Shown: positions 1-10,176 of the stretch, piece after piece | Layout: each line of letters opens with the position of its first letter | Numbering within the stretch: position 1 is the first letter of the stretch | Assembly: GCA_001655205.1 (NCBI GenBank) | Contig: LPNZ01011241.1 | Location: 1-21,179 of the forward strand | Length of the DNA stretch: 21,179 bases | From: Lenisia limosa | Taxonomy: Eukaryota; Breviatea | Direction of reading: 5' to 3' | The notes under the pieces: generated by a model | The model's database searches: none | Told to the model about the DNA's origin: nothing | The model's input: the letters and a program-made list of their open reading frames with translations, nothing else | Position numbers and translations under genes: made by a program

Positions 1-28
1 CTCTTTCACGACCCCCCCCCCCTCACAG

Positions 29-3000
29 CTTGGATTCCTCCAACTCAACGATGTTCAAGGAATTAACATATACTCTGCCTTCCATTCCAGCCTCATGGAG
101 CGTACGTTTGACCCATTCTCTATCCGTCTAGTCCCCACGGGGGCAGCTGAAGTGGGGGGGGGGTGACTATCGCGCTTCGTTTTTTATTGCTTTTAAGCAA
201 AAAAAAAACCAATCATATTATCTTGTTGCAGTACTTCTTTTTTTGGATCGTCCTTTTTTTGAGTAGAATTTTCTCCTGTTTAACTTCACCCACCACTAGT
301 TTGTGTTATCCGACGGGTCGTCCCATTTTGAAGAGGTGGGGTGGACGTTACACCTTTGAATGCCGTACAGCCTTTCAAGCTCGAGAATTTCAACATTGGA
401 ACTGAACTGACCCACTGTAGAATTCTTTAACCTTCGACATAATGAAAGAAATGTCTGAGAAGGCACGGCAAGTGGCTCTCAAAATGGACCTGGCAACATT
501 CAAGTTGGCGGCTCAGTTTTATCGTGTTCTTAGGACATAGTATCTTGAGCTCTTTCAAATCACCTGGGGCTCCAACAACCATAAACTAATCCCCTTCAGA
601 CGCACTTTGGCCCAACAGACGTCCAATAATTCTGAGACAACCAACATTGCCATTTTCGTCATCTTCTTGGCAGCAATGACAATGACCGCTTTGGGCATGT
701 CACAGTCCGATGATCCCCTCAACACTAGTGCAGATTCTCAGTGCGTACGGCTTTCAAAAGATCAGGCAATCCACCATTAACATTGTAGATACAGCGCAGC
801 CATGCAGTTCATTCAACGTCTCATCGTCGCAATAATCTCTATACTCTCCATTATGGTCAGGCAAAAGTCAGCCTTCCTGTCCATTGTTTTTTCAGGCATA
901 GCCATTTGTAAGCTGGTGGCTATTGATTTCTGAATTTCAATATCCAAAACAACTCTCGATAGTCGGTCTCTTTATCGAAATGGGACGTCTTTTCGCTCAC
1001 GACTCTCAGGTATCACATCAGTGGTTTTGGTCATCTACCCCTTACCTTATGTTGTCAATGACTTTCTCTTCATCGTTCTCACAATGTTCTCTCTTACTGG
1101 TTTGTTGACATTGGAATTTTGCAGTTTTTTTGTGTGTGACTTGGAATACCGTTCTTCAAATGCCACTAGCGTTTTGACAATTCAGGGAGTGGGGCCACAT
1201 TTACATCGGCGCTATTCCTCTGGATGACTGCACTCACGTCCATGCTGACTTGTTCTGTAATATGGGGCTCCGAAGGCTCAGCCAACAACATCATCATCAC
1301 CATTTTCTGTCTTGTTGTACTTGGTATGAGAGGAAGGGGCTTTCTGTCGTTGTTGCCTTGAACACGTGTCACTCTTCAGGTGCCACAACTAGTGTAAACA
1401 TTGCTGACAAGTTGCGAATGATGACACGAACTGTGATTCTCAGTCGCTGGGCTTTGGAAGAGGAGGACAAGTCTGACGCCGTGCTCTCCGCAATCATACC
1501 GGAGGAAATAGTCCAAATCCTTATGCGTCTGCTGGAGTAAAACAACGGGATTATTTTTATCTTGATGAGACTTACAGTATAGAAATCAACATTAGCGACT
1601 CGTCAAAGGTGGTGAGCGTTGCTGAGAGTTACCATGAAACCTCGGTACTCTTCTGTGTTCTTTGGTATGCAAATTGAGCCCAAATAAATGAATAGGATAT
1701 ACACAGGTATTTTGCGGAATAAATGATAACAAGAAGATGATAAATGATGACTCAATAAAAAGTGGCTGGTTTCTGGATGATAATTGATTTGTGTTTTCCC
1801 CGTTTTCCATATTTGTACAGTCGCGGCTGACTCCCCCTTCAGTGGTTTCAATGATTTATTGGACTCTCTTGGAAGCCACGAAGCAGTGGTTATTCTCAAC
1901 GATGTTTTCAATATGTTTGACAGGATTGTCCAGCGGCATAAGGTGTACAAGGTCTGAAACAAAAGGCATACGGCAACGTGTAATTCCGAATTCGTCTTGC
2001 TCACGCCACAGGTTGAAAGCGTGGGGTCAGTTTTCATGTTGTCAAGTGGAGTGCCGACACGCCATGCACTCCATGCTCAAGCGTGCACTGATGCTGCCCT
2101 CGACATGCTGAAGGTGCGAATATGGGGCAAATGTTTGTTTCACATCCGTTCAATAAGTACTTATTTTATCGCATTTGTCAACTGATTCTCTTAGACAGTG
2201 GAGGAGGATCCAACAACTAGTCGGCACCAAGTTAAGCTGCAGATCGGCATCAACTCCGGCCCTGTAGTTGCAGGCATTTTGGGTCGCACCACGTTCCACT
2301 TCACACTGGTCGGGTCAACAGTCAACGTCGCGTCTCGCATGATGTCCAAGGGACTACCCGGCAAAATCCAGGTACAGCGGTGATTTGTTGGACTAAGGGG
2401 TTGGGATGTTTCAGCTCCTCAGTATTGTCCTAGGGTGTTTCATGAAACAATAGCAGTGTTACCTCTTTGGGAGTTTACCCGTGTAGATTCCTGAAAAGAC
2501 CAAGATGGCCCTCGAGAACAACGGATATATCATTAAGGAGCGAGGATTGGTGGAGCTCAAGGTAAAGAGGAATAAATAACTGTACTGCTTGTTAAGGATG
2601 TCTTTTGACTCCTCATTGTTTTAGGGAGTTGGAGAGACAATGTGTTACTTCGTTGAGGGCAAAACAGGCATTATTTGCAGTGAGCTGTTGTTTATTTCAT
2701 ATACTTGGTGTGACATTGGACATTTGCGCTTATAATGTTCAGAATGGAAGCACCCAGCCAAGAATGACACTGAGGATGTGTACTCTGTTTTGGGACAAAA
2801 CTCGAAGGTGAGCCTGTCTTTTGCAATTTCTTGTTCGCACCATGCTAACTCAGTAGGAAATGTCGGAGTCTGTGGAAGGGATGATTAACAATGGGCGTGC
2901 ACCTGGTAAGTTATTCTAAAAGACAAACGCAGTGCTCTGATCTACTCATCTGCTAATTTAGTGACATTTGCCATTTGATAACTTCTTAGCTTCATCCTTC

Positions 3001-5947
3001 ATTTGCATTATTATTCCCTTCATACAAGCCATAACCACACAGGCCTGCCAGTCCCAACACAGCGCAGCCGTGGCCGCCGAAAGGCTGTAGGCTCCCTCAT
3101 GCAGAACATGACCGCCCTGACTCAATTGGCCGAAATCCAGGTGCGTGTCCTTGAGTTTTCTTGTAATTAGCAATTAGGGTAGTAACGTGACACACCTCCA
3201 AAATCTGGAGTACTCGCCTCGGGGCATGACGTCACGCCAAAACACCCTGAATTCAAGCACGGTGTCCTCACTCACTGATGAAAGAAAACCTCTCAATCAG
3301 AAGTTCAAAGTACGCCCAACTCTCAGTTGTTTGCGCTGTGTTTCATGTTTGGCTAACAGGTTGCCAATTTTCCAAATGAATAAATGATCAATGATCCCAT
3401 AACTCCGCTCAGGATAAACGACCAGTGACCCCCGAGCAAACTGGCCTAACCTTTGCGACCGAAGCGTCTTCTCCTTTCTGGCTGACATTCACGTACGATT
3501 CTGTCATGCTAATCAAGTCTTCACTTCCTTCTTGATACTAGATGATATTACTTTTGATGTGGGATTTTTTTGATTTACCCCTTTAGTCCCGAGTATCGAG
3601 CTGAGGAAAAAGCCTTCCGTCGGCGTGACACCGCATCCTCGCACTCCATCATGGCGGCCCTGGCCTGGGTCTCTATGCCGTATAGTCTCTATCTGGCCCT
3701 GAGTTACAGTGAAACCCTACTGGCAGGAATTGCCTGGGGGTCCTTCATCGCCGCCTTTGCCATTATCATTGAAATGGTTTGAGTGGTATATAAGTATGAG
3801 CAACAGCATTCAAACATTCTCCATCCAGTAGTATTATTTCACTGCAATACAAAATGCCCGAATCAGTATGGCGGACCTCCTGAATTTACCGAATAGATGG
3901 TGTCAAACTCCATCACGATTTCTGCACAGTCTCGCATCATCTGCATCTTCTTATTAGGGCTTACTTTTGACATTTCTTCTGTGACTCTTGCGCATAACAA
4001 GCTGATTGGTATGGCGTGCGATTGTCATTATGTCATACAGCTTTAGAACAGTCCCAATATAGTAATTATATCATATTTCACTATGAAGTAAAAGTCAAAG
4101 CATATGATGTGACCCAAAAGGTGACGTTCATTGGGCCAACTACCTCGGGATCCGTTGTCTTCTCAGCTGGATAGTTACAATGTACAGCAATTTGCCGTTT
4201 GCGATGCAGTTTCCCTTAGAGGTTTTTTCGATCGCTGCGAGTGTCTATGGTGGACATGAAGCAAACCTGGGTGGGTCATTTTGATCGGCAATGAATGTTG
4301 AGGTGTAAAGTTGTAGATAATCTGTTCTGTGATACGAGTACTTATATTCTCCCCTATTGAGCTGACAGTTCTAACTCTATAGAAATGGAGTCTGTCATTG
4401 CTCGAAACGTCGTGTTGTTCATTGTAGCGGCTGTCGGACTGATTTGCTGTCATAGGTATGTAGGTGTTCCCAATGACGATGCAATTTCGCTTCCCAAATA
4501 ACTGAAATTCTCCATAAATCCTCAATAATCGATGTTCACAACTCGTCTTTTCGTAGAGCAATTTTGTCCAAACAATTTGATTGGTAATTGTGACAATTGA
4601 GGTGGGAGAGGCTTCGACGACAGGTATTTTGGCAGCTTCGCGAGGCCCTTCAACACCGAGAGCACACTACCACTGTTTTGTCCAATCTGGTGCCTTCCTG
4701 CACAATTGCTGCTCTTTTGGAAGGTTGGTTTGCAAATTAGTCAGTATCAAATTTTTTAAAGACAGTAATGATTATTCGGAAGTGGATGATATACATACAT
4801 TACGGTTTCACTTCTCCCAACTCATCAAACAGGGCAAAGAGCTGTGGTAGAGACGTATAAAACAGCAACCGTGCTGCAGGTAATCAGAACTACCAATTGA
4901 TTATCATGATGCAAGATGTAATCATGACGCTTAAATGTTCCAAACAGGAGTGGAAGAATTATACCCCCTTCTAACTATGTCAGTCCGATCTTGTTGGCTT
5001 CACCCGAATGTGCAGTACCATGGAGCCTGGTGGGTACTGGGGTACAGAATTATGAAGACTCTAATGTTGATTTGTGATAATGCTGAATCATGATCCCCCT
5101 CTGTCAATAGCTTAGTAATTTGGGATATAACTCGTCCAGCTGACATTTTCGAAACGCTGACGGCGATTTATGGAGATTTTGATGCTCTTGCCACTCTCTA
5201 CAATGTGTTTAAGGTGTATACCATTGGTGTGTGGTGACAACTATTTCCCTTCACTATCCTGTTAGCATATTCCATCATCGAGGGATTGCAGTATTGGGTC
5301 CTGACCTTTAGGTGATGCCTACGTTGCTGTTGCCGGTATCCCGAAGACTGCGCCCAAACATGCTTATGCTGTTGTGAGCCTTGCAACTGCCATCATCGAT
5401 GTGGGCGTAGATGGTTGCTTGTATCCAGTGAAAATTTATTTCACCCCGTGCCGCGGTCCTGACCATATAGACCCTCCGTGTATGGCGAGAGAACAATCCC
5501 ACTGGACCCAACGTGTCGATGCGGGTCGGTGTGGCCACCGGGCCAATCATCGGCGGAGTCTTGGGTCTCGCCACCCCCAGGTATGCTACTGATTATGTTG
5601 GAAATATTGGGTATTGCATGAATCCAGGAACGTTATTGACTCCACTAGATTCCTTATTTTTGGAGATGCCATGACAAGAGCAGAAAAAATGGAGCAAACT
5701 GGTTAGCAACTACTAACAGGGCTATAAAACGCAATTCCAGCCTCACACCTTCAGGCATCCCTTGGCACCTGCACTCAGACCGAGCCACTATTGATGACCT
5801 AGCCATCCAGGTTTGCCCCGTTTTAACACCTCTTTATGACCTTAGGCGTCTTTCTCTGTGACACGCCGCGCGGATTTGTCTCACAAGGAAAAAGAAACGA
5901 TCGGAGTGGGTTTTGTCGTGATATTTAAACTAGAAACTAATAATTAA
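29..5947 (+). CDS. Two-domain 12-TM-type nucleotide cyclase, probably guanylyl cyclase (5' partial)
   Basis: Class III cyclase that would make cGMP (or cAMP) at a membrane. About 33 exons are visible; the gene starts left of the window (positions 1-28 are intron end). Order: a soluble stretch (29-503); about six membrane segments (600-1420); a first cyclase domain (1578-2679); a polar linker (2743-3492); a second membrane bundle of about five or six segments (3587-4455); a second cyclase domain (4602-5947); TAA at 5945-5947. This is the TM-catalytic-TM-catalytic layout of animal adenylyl cyclases, but the half-site residues are swapped: the first domain is C2-like and the second C1-like. From memory, inverted order is known for guanylyl cyclases of Dictyostelium, ciliates and Plasmodium. 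No P-type ATPase module, as in the ciliate and Plasmodium enzymes, is visible, but the N-terminus is missing. Family is certain; GTP preference is inferred. Confidence 0.9.
1578..2679 (+). other. First cyclase homology domain, C2-like (no metal site)
   Basis: Exons 1578-1653 or -1664, 1821 or 1843-1951, 2012-2113, 2195-2371, 2487-2561 and 2625-2679. Recognisable blocks: ESYHETSVLF, ILNDVFNMFD, VYKVESVGSVFMLSSG, IGINSGPVVAGILG, GSTVNVASRM and ELKGVGETMCYF. The metal-binding Asp of the GDAY block is Ser (VGSVF), as in mammalian C2 domains. The first metal Asp (FxD) is also missing from its usual place under both splice models for the 1650-1845 intron. The C2 transition-state pair Asn and Arg (NVASR) is kept. 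The purine-reading positions are Glu (VES; guanylyl cyclases have Glu, adenylyl cyclases Lys) and Thr (FTLVG; usually Asp in adenylyl and Cys in guanylyl cyclases, Thr in mammalian soluble adenylyl cyclase). Confidence 0.85.
4602..5947 (+). other. Second cyclase homology domain, C1-like (metal site kept)
   Basis: Exons 4602 (or 4611)-4723, 4833-4879, 4984-5029, 5140-5226, 5312-5406, 5492-5580, 5649-5701, 5755-5810 and 5846-5947. Blocks in order: signalling-helix-like LREALQHREHTTTVLSNLVP, VVETYKTATVLQ, SDLVGFTRM, YTIGDAYVAVAG, VGVATGPIIGGVLG, IFGDAMTRAEKMEQTG. Both metal-binding Asp residues (SDLVGFT and GDAY) are present. The Asn and Arg that stabilise the transition state are Thr and Lys (DAMTRAEKM against the usual D-V-N-A-SR-M spacing). 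It therefore looks able to supply metals but not the Asn/Arg pair, the reverse of the first domain, so the two should form one active site. Confidence 0.88.
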
Positions 5948-6564
5948 CTTTGTTGTATGTACGGCTTTGGTCAGATACAACTTTCTCATTTTATAACTTT
6001 TTATGCATTGATCGGGCCTAACAAGACAGGAGGCTAGCTTCTTGATCACCTCTAAGACCCATCAAATGCATGAGGCCACCCAGCCAATGCCAATACTGAG
6101 TCGTGAGGGGGCAACAGAACGGATATGATATCTGGGATATGCGGTGATGCATGCAAACATTTCTTTGAAACACAACACTGCAAATTCATATTCTTCAGCG
6201 AAACGACCGATTACTCCGGTCATCCAAATCGTAGATCCCACCGCAAGAATGAGAGCAGGTTGGCCCCACTCCCCGTTTTTTTTTTTTTTTTTTTTTTTTT
6301 NNNNNNNNNNNNNNNNNNNNNNNNNNNNNNNNNNNNNNNNNNNNNNNNNNNNNNNNNNNNNNNNNNNNNNNNNNNNNNNNNNNNNNNNNNNNNNNNNNNN
6401 NNNNNNNNNNNNNNNNNNNNNNNNNNNNNNNNNNNNNNNNNNNTTCTAATGTACGCTTGTTGCAAGTGTTCTGGATGATTTGTTCTAACAGTATCTTAAC
6501 TTTGTGTGTAAGATAGCTTGGGATTGAACCTCTCAAATTGGCTTTCCCCCTGATCTATGCCCAG
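5948..6564. other. Intergenic or unresolved stretch with gap
   Basis: Follows the cyclase stop. It is AT-rich with no confident gene, and contains a T run ending at 6300 and a gap at 6301-6443. The start of the lyase-family gene at 6565 should lie here or inside the gap, but I could not identify a start exon. Confidence 0.5.
6301..6443. other. Assembly gap after T homopolymer
   Basis: 143 N, directly preceded by a run of 24 T. Missing sequence could include 5' exons of the lyase-family fragment that follows. Confidence 0.95.
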
Positions 6565-6766
6565 GAGCTCACCCTTCCTCCCGACTTCATCCCAGGCGGT
6601 ATTGTCACCCCAATCGTCACTCCTCTCACCGGTGAGAAGCCCAAACTTTCAGGCATAGTATATCAAAGGGTCCAATTGACTGTTTTTTTCACCCCCCCCC
6701 CCAGGTTCTGATATGGACTGGATCGACTACGCATTGAAGAGAGGTTTCAGTGACTGTGAGGAGTAA
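6565..6766 (+). CDS. N-terminal fragment of a dihydrodipicolinate synthase/N-acetylneuraminate lyase-family protein
   Basis: Two phase-compatible exons, 6565-6631 and 6705-6766, joined across an intron ending in a run of C plus AG. They encode LPPDFIPGGIVTPIVTPLTG followed by SDMDWIDYALKR. The G-I-V-T-P-hydrophobic-T-P-L block is the first beta strand of this class I aldolase TIM-barrel family, and the D-W-I-x-x-A-L helix follows as expected. Frame then stops at TAA 6764-6766. The catalytic Tyr and Schiff-base Lys regions (about 250 more residues) are absent: only 230 bp remain before the convergent DUS2 gene. A splice from 6747 to an acceptor near 6902 stays open a little longer but adds nothing recognisable. 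Either a decayed or truncated copy, or a mis-assembly near the gap. Confidence 0.6.
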
Positions 6767-6998
6767 ACTGTCATCTTCTGAGTAGCTTGCACATATTATT
6801 TAATTTTTCGTATGTATTTTCCGCATCCATTATGTATTTAGTATTATTACCTCAACTGTTTGGATTCCCAACTCATGATTTGAGAGGCATTTCTCGCACA
6901 GAAATCAATGATAAGATAAAGAACAACAAACAACAAGTTCACCAGCCGGAGCAGTAGGGGTGAACTGTCCAAACGAAACCACCTGTCCAGAACACAGG

Positions 6999-9942
6999 TC
7001 AACAGCGGCGTTTTGATGAAGAACCATGAAGATACTCTCTCACCACATCATGCCGATTGCCAAGGGTCAGGTCAAAGGGTGGTCTGGGGGGGGGGGGNNN
7101 NNNNNNNNNNNNNNNNNNNNNNNNNNNNNNNNNNNNNNNNNNNNNNNNNNNNNNNNNNNNNNNNNNNNNNNNNNNNNNNNNNNNNNNNNNNNNNNNNNNN
7201 NNCCTGAAATTTTTTTTGTAACCCCCAAACAAAGCCACTTCGTAGCTCTTAGCGTGCTGCATGATGTTGAAAACTCTGTTATTGGGAGGCAAATGGGAAA
7301 GAAGAATATACTTAACGTTCCTGAAGCCGTTTTCAAGGTCAAGAGACTAAACTGTAAAACGCAGGAGAGACGAAGTTCAGAGATGTTGCTTATGTGCTAC
7401 GGTCCCAAAAAAAGTGAATATTTCGATAAATCCTCAATAGATATCTCTTTTTCGGACCATAAGGAAGCCCTACTTATTTATGCCTCCCCCCACCCTGCGC
7501 ATGAAATCCGCGCCTGAGACTGAGGCGTTGACTGTTGTGCCTTCAGGGTTGAACACACCCATTTGGTTCATCCCGGCCCGGCCAATCATGACTCCTTGAC
7601 ACCCTGTTGCATGAGAAGTCACTTGCTTCGGCGTACCGGATTCCTCGATCCATTTCGAGCCGTCTTCATAAGACGTCACGTCACCGTTGGCGATAATCGG
7701 AATATTTACTGCTCGCACCAGCTCTGGCAGCCATTCCCTCCGAGCCTCTGTCTAAATTGAGTTATAATGGGTTCAAATGCACGTACACCAGCTTTGTCTC
7801 TTAATTATTTCTCCAAATGTCAATAAACGTTTGTTCAAAGAAAGCAAAGCACCACCAACTTGTAATCAATAGCATTATATGTGATACCTTGATTGGAAAA
7901 CTCACCTTCTTCGGCCTGTCGTTGGGGAATCTGCAGTGAACCCCGATAGAGTGAGCTCCTGCACTTTCCGCTGCCTTGCAGAGCGCTATCGTACCGTCTA
8001 ACTAAAATCGTAATCGAGGGTCTAACCCCTAATTCATAGGGGACATCACTACACAAGAGCTTCCTCAGTACAAAACCACCCAAAACTATATGACATGCAG
8101 CAACGACCACCAATCAAGCCCATGCCAGGCAATGCCTACATCTTTCCGGAGAAGTCTGATTTTACAGGAGACCGGAACGGGTAGGTTGCGACGCAAAGTG
8201 GATATTATCTACAAAATTACCAATGGAGCCAGAGGGTTTTGGGCTAATGTTCATAAGAAATCCAGACATACGTCAAAAATCTTCTCAGGTTTCTCGAGAA
8301 GTGCTTGTCCCATTCCACCCTAAGAAGTGAAAGACCAGTCATATCCAGAAACAATGCCGATTAAATGCTCAAATGTAAAAACTAGGATCCGCCTCCTCCA
8401 GCTTGTAAACAGCCCCCCACTGATGTCGAGAACTTCACGGGGCATCCGCAGTTCAAGTCCACGGCTGAAAAGTCCCGCGCTCTACGGTGTAAGAAAACGC
8501 AACTCAATATTTGCCATAAGTCATTCACAGTATTTCTTGAAACCTTCACCCAAGTGTAACTTTTTCCTTCCCAGCATACGCCACGCTCGCACCAGCCAGG
8601 GCTAAGGAGTTAATGGAGAGTGGGAGGAATGGTTGATTTCTCACATGAAATATTGATGACTAAGCACAACAAAGCCTCCACCCTATCCCGCACACCATCC
8701 TCAGCTGACGCAGCGCCGATTTGAAGGACCACGCGATTCTCATCCGGAGAGGTGCGAAGCGTCGTCACGGGATACTCCTGCCAGGGATGCGTCATCAAAT
8801 GCATAAAAAGCTTGACAAATATTATCCACTTCATTTTGAAATAACCAATTTTTGATAATATTGATAGTAGCTCCCTTCCCCTCGAAAAAAGTCAATAATA
8901 ATACAGTCTGTTCGGGACTAAAGATGAAGATTGACCTGGAGTTATTTGATGTTCACTCAGAAACCTGCACACTTTTGACGTTCTACCGTTTGCAACAGCA
9001 TTGTGGTGCTTCAAGTACGTATCAATCTGAAATGTTGACCATTACGCTATATTTTTTACCCTCAAAGAGATATCGATACTTGAATACTCATTCAGACCAC
9101 CTCTGGGCATCAAAAGGAAATCAGCGGTGGAACTAGCAAATTAAAAGTAAAACGCACATCCCCAACCTGGTCTGGGGCCACGAAATCCACAGTTGCAAGC
9201 CTTTCATTGACAAATCTCTTGCAAGACGCCAAACGAATGGAAACAGTCTAATCAGTGAAGTGAAGGGGGCAGGACACACGGAATAAAGTTGAGAGATTGT
9301 TTCCAAAGATCCCAAAAAGTATGAAAATGAGCCAACCTCTTCTGTGTAGGCTACATCACAGCCATAGTCTTGAGCAACCAGGCGATAAGGCAAAGTACCT
9401 AAAAGAGTGTAATTGGCTGTAGTGCTGAAGACGGCTGAATTGTTGCCACGGATTGCGAAATACTCCGACAAGAAAATATCACATACCACTTTGAAATACA
9501 ATACAATACAAATCCAATACCAAAAGAAAACATTAAATAGTGATGTATAGCGGAATAAATCTGACAAATTATTGACTAAAGGGGTACTGTTTCCCAATCT
9601 GAAGCGAAACAAATCACAGGATTTGAAAAAAAACCCCATAACAATTGGAAAAATCACATTAAAATGAATAATCTTTGATTCATTATAAACTTCACTGCAA
9701 CATCGAACCGGCCTACTGATTCTGACCATCGGAGCCAGGACGCGGTCGTTCTTCTTGAAGGTGAATGTCGTGTCAAAGTCCCTCGTCCGCAGGGGGTGTC
9801 TGGCGGGGAAGGCCTCGTCAAATGGCACATTGCTCTCCTCAATTGCTATTGTGTCCATTGCGCTGCTTGTAGTCATTGTTGGGGCGTAGTGGCTACGATG
9901 CTCAAGAGATGCGCAGCTGGTGTGGCTCAAATATGTAGTCAA
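6999..9942 (-). CDS. DUS2: tRNA-dihydrouridine synthase, DUS2 type
   Basis: FMN enzyme that reduces a uridine to dihydrouridine in tRNA (position 20 for the DUS2 class). Exons, all phase-consistent up to the gap: 9942 (or 9876)-9717, 9398-9337, 9247-9167, 8777-8696, 8601-8580, 8481-8421, 8319-8272, 8208-8140, 8001-7906, 7751-7494, 7346 to about 7215, then a gap, then 7083-6999. Blocks: VLAPMVRISTLPYRLVAQDY, CDVAYTEE, CKRFVNERLATVDFVAPD, VVLQIGAASAED, VDLNCGCPVKFSTSGGMGQA (Cys of GCP is the catalytic acid), PVPVSCKIRLL, AGAHSIGVHCR, IPIIANGDVTS, GVMIGRAG, and C-terminal NVKYILLSH, matching the N-T-K-Y region specific to DUS2. It ends in a basic tail, SSSKRRC. No double-stranded-RNA-binding domain is visible. 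The usual HGR is HCR. The start could be the Met at 9942, 9876 or 9858. Confidence 0.92.
7098..7202. other. Assembly gap inside the DUS2 3' end
   Basis: 105 N, entered after a G run that reads as a C run just upstream of a 3' splice site (exon from 7083) on the coding minus strand. It hides the junction between the last two DUS2 exons and perhaps a short exon. Confidence 0.95.
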
Positions 9943-10176
9943 TGCTTACTTAGCCCATAAAAATGTGTATATATTTTTATTTTAGTCACTTTAAGAATGG
10001 ATAGGCTAGCAAAGAATGGATAGGCTAGCAAAGTGAAGTTTGCACTGGTACAACTTCAAAACCAAGCCAAGCAGTTTATCACAAGACTTGCACCACTTGC
10101 TATTCCCCAGCTATTCCCTATCGCTTAATAAGAAACTGTAGCTGTGTATAAGATATTCCGAGGACCCCGTTCAGAA
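9943..10176. promoter_or_regulatory. Divergent intergenic region, DUS2 and secreted-protein gene
   Basis: About 230 bp separate the two opposed start codons, so both promoters should lie here. It holds an AT-rich stretch (9960-9985) and a 19-bp tandem duplication. No recognisable TATA box position can be assigned with confidence. Confidence 0.35.
9995..10032. repeat. 19-bp perfect tandem duplication
   Basis: Two adjacent copies of GAATGGATAGGCTAGCAAA (9995-10013 and 10014-10032), identical, inside the divergent DUS2 promoter region. Confidence 0.95.

Noticed and set aside
1-600. P-type ATPase-like N-terminal domain as in ciliate and Plasmodium guanylyl cyclases
   Set aside because: Visible exons 29-151, 300-335 and 421-503 show no phosphorylation (DKTGT) or hinge motifs, but the 5' part of the gene is outside the window, so absence cannot be claimed.
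6080-6290. Open frame of about 69 codons on the minus strand entering the gap (contains WMTGVIGRFAEEYE)
   Set aside because: Reads like protein but has no start, no recognisable motif and no partner exon beyond the gap. A frame this long is expected by chance in this much sequence.
7203-7517. Open frame of about 100 codons on the + strand right of the second gap
   Set aside because: Opposite strand carries clear DUS2 exons (7346 downward and 7751-7494) with conserved motifs, so this is a shadow frame.
9133-9942. A 269-codon open frame, the longest in the window
   Set aside because: It is three DUS2 exons read through their introns. The true protein leaves this frame at 9717; the middle section is intron with no protein-like pattern.
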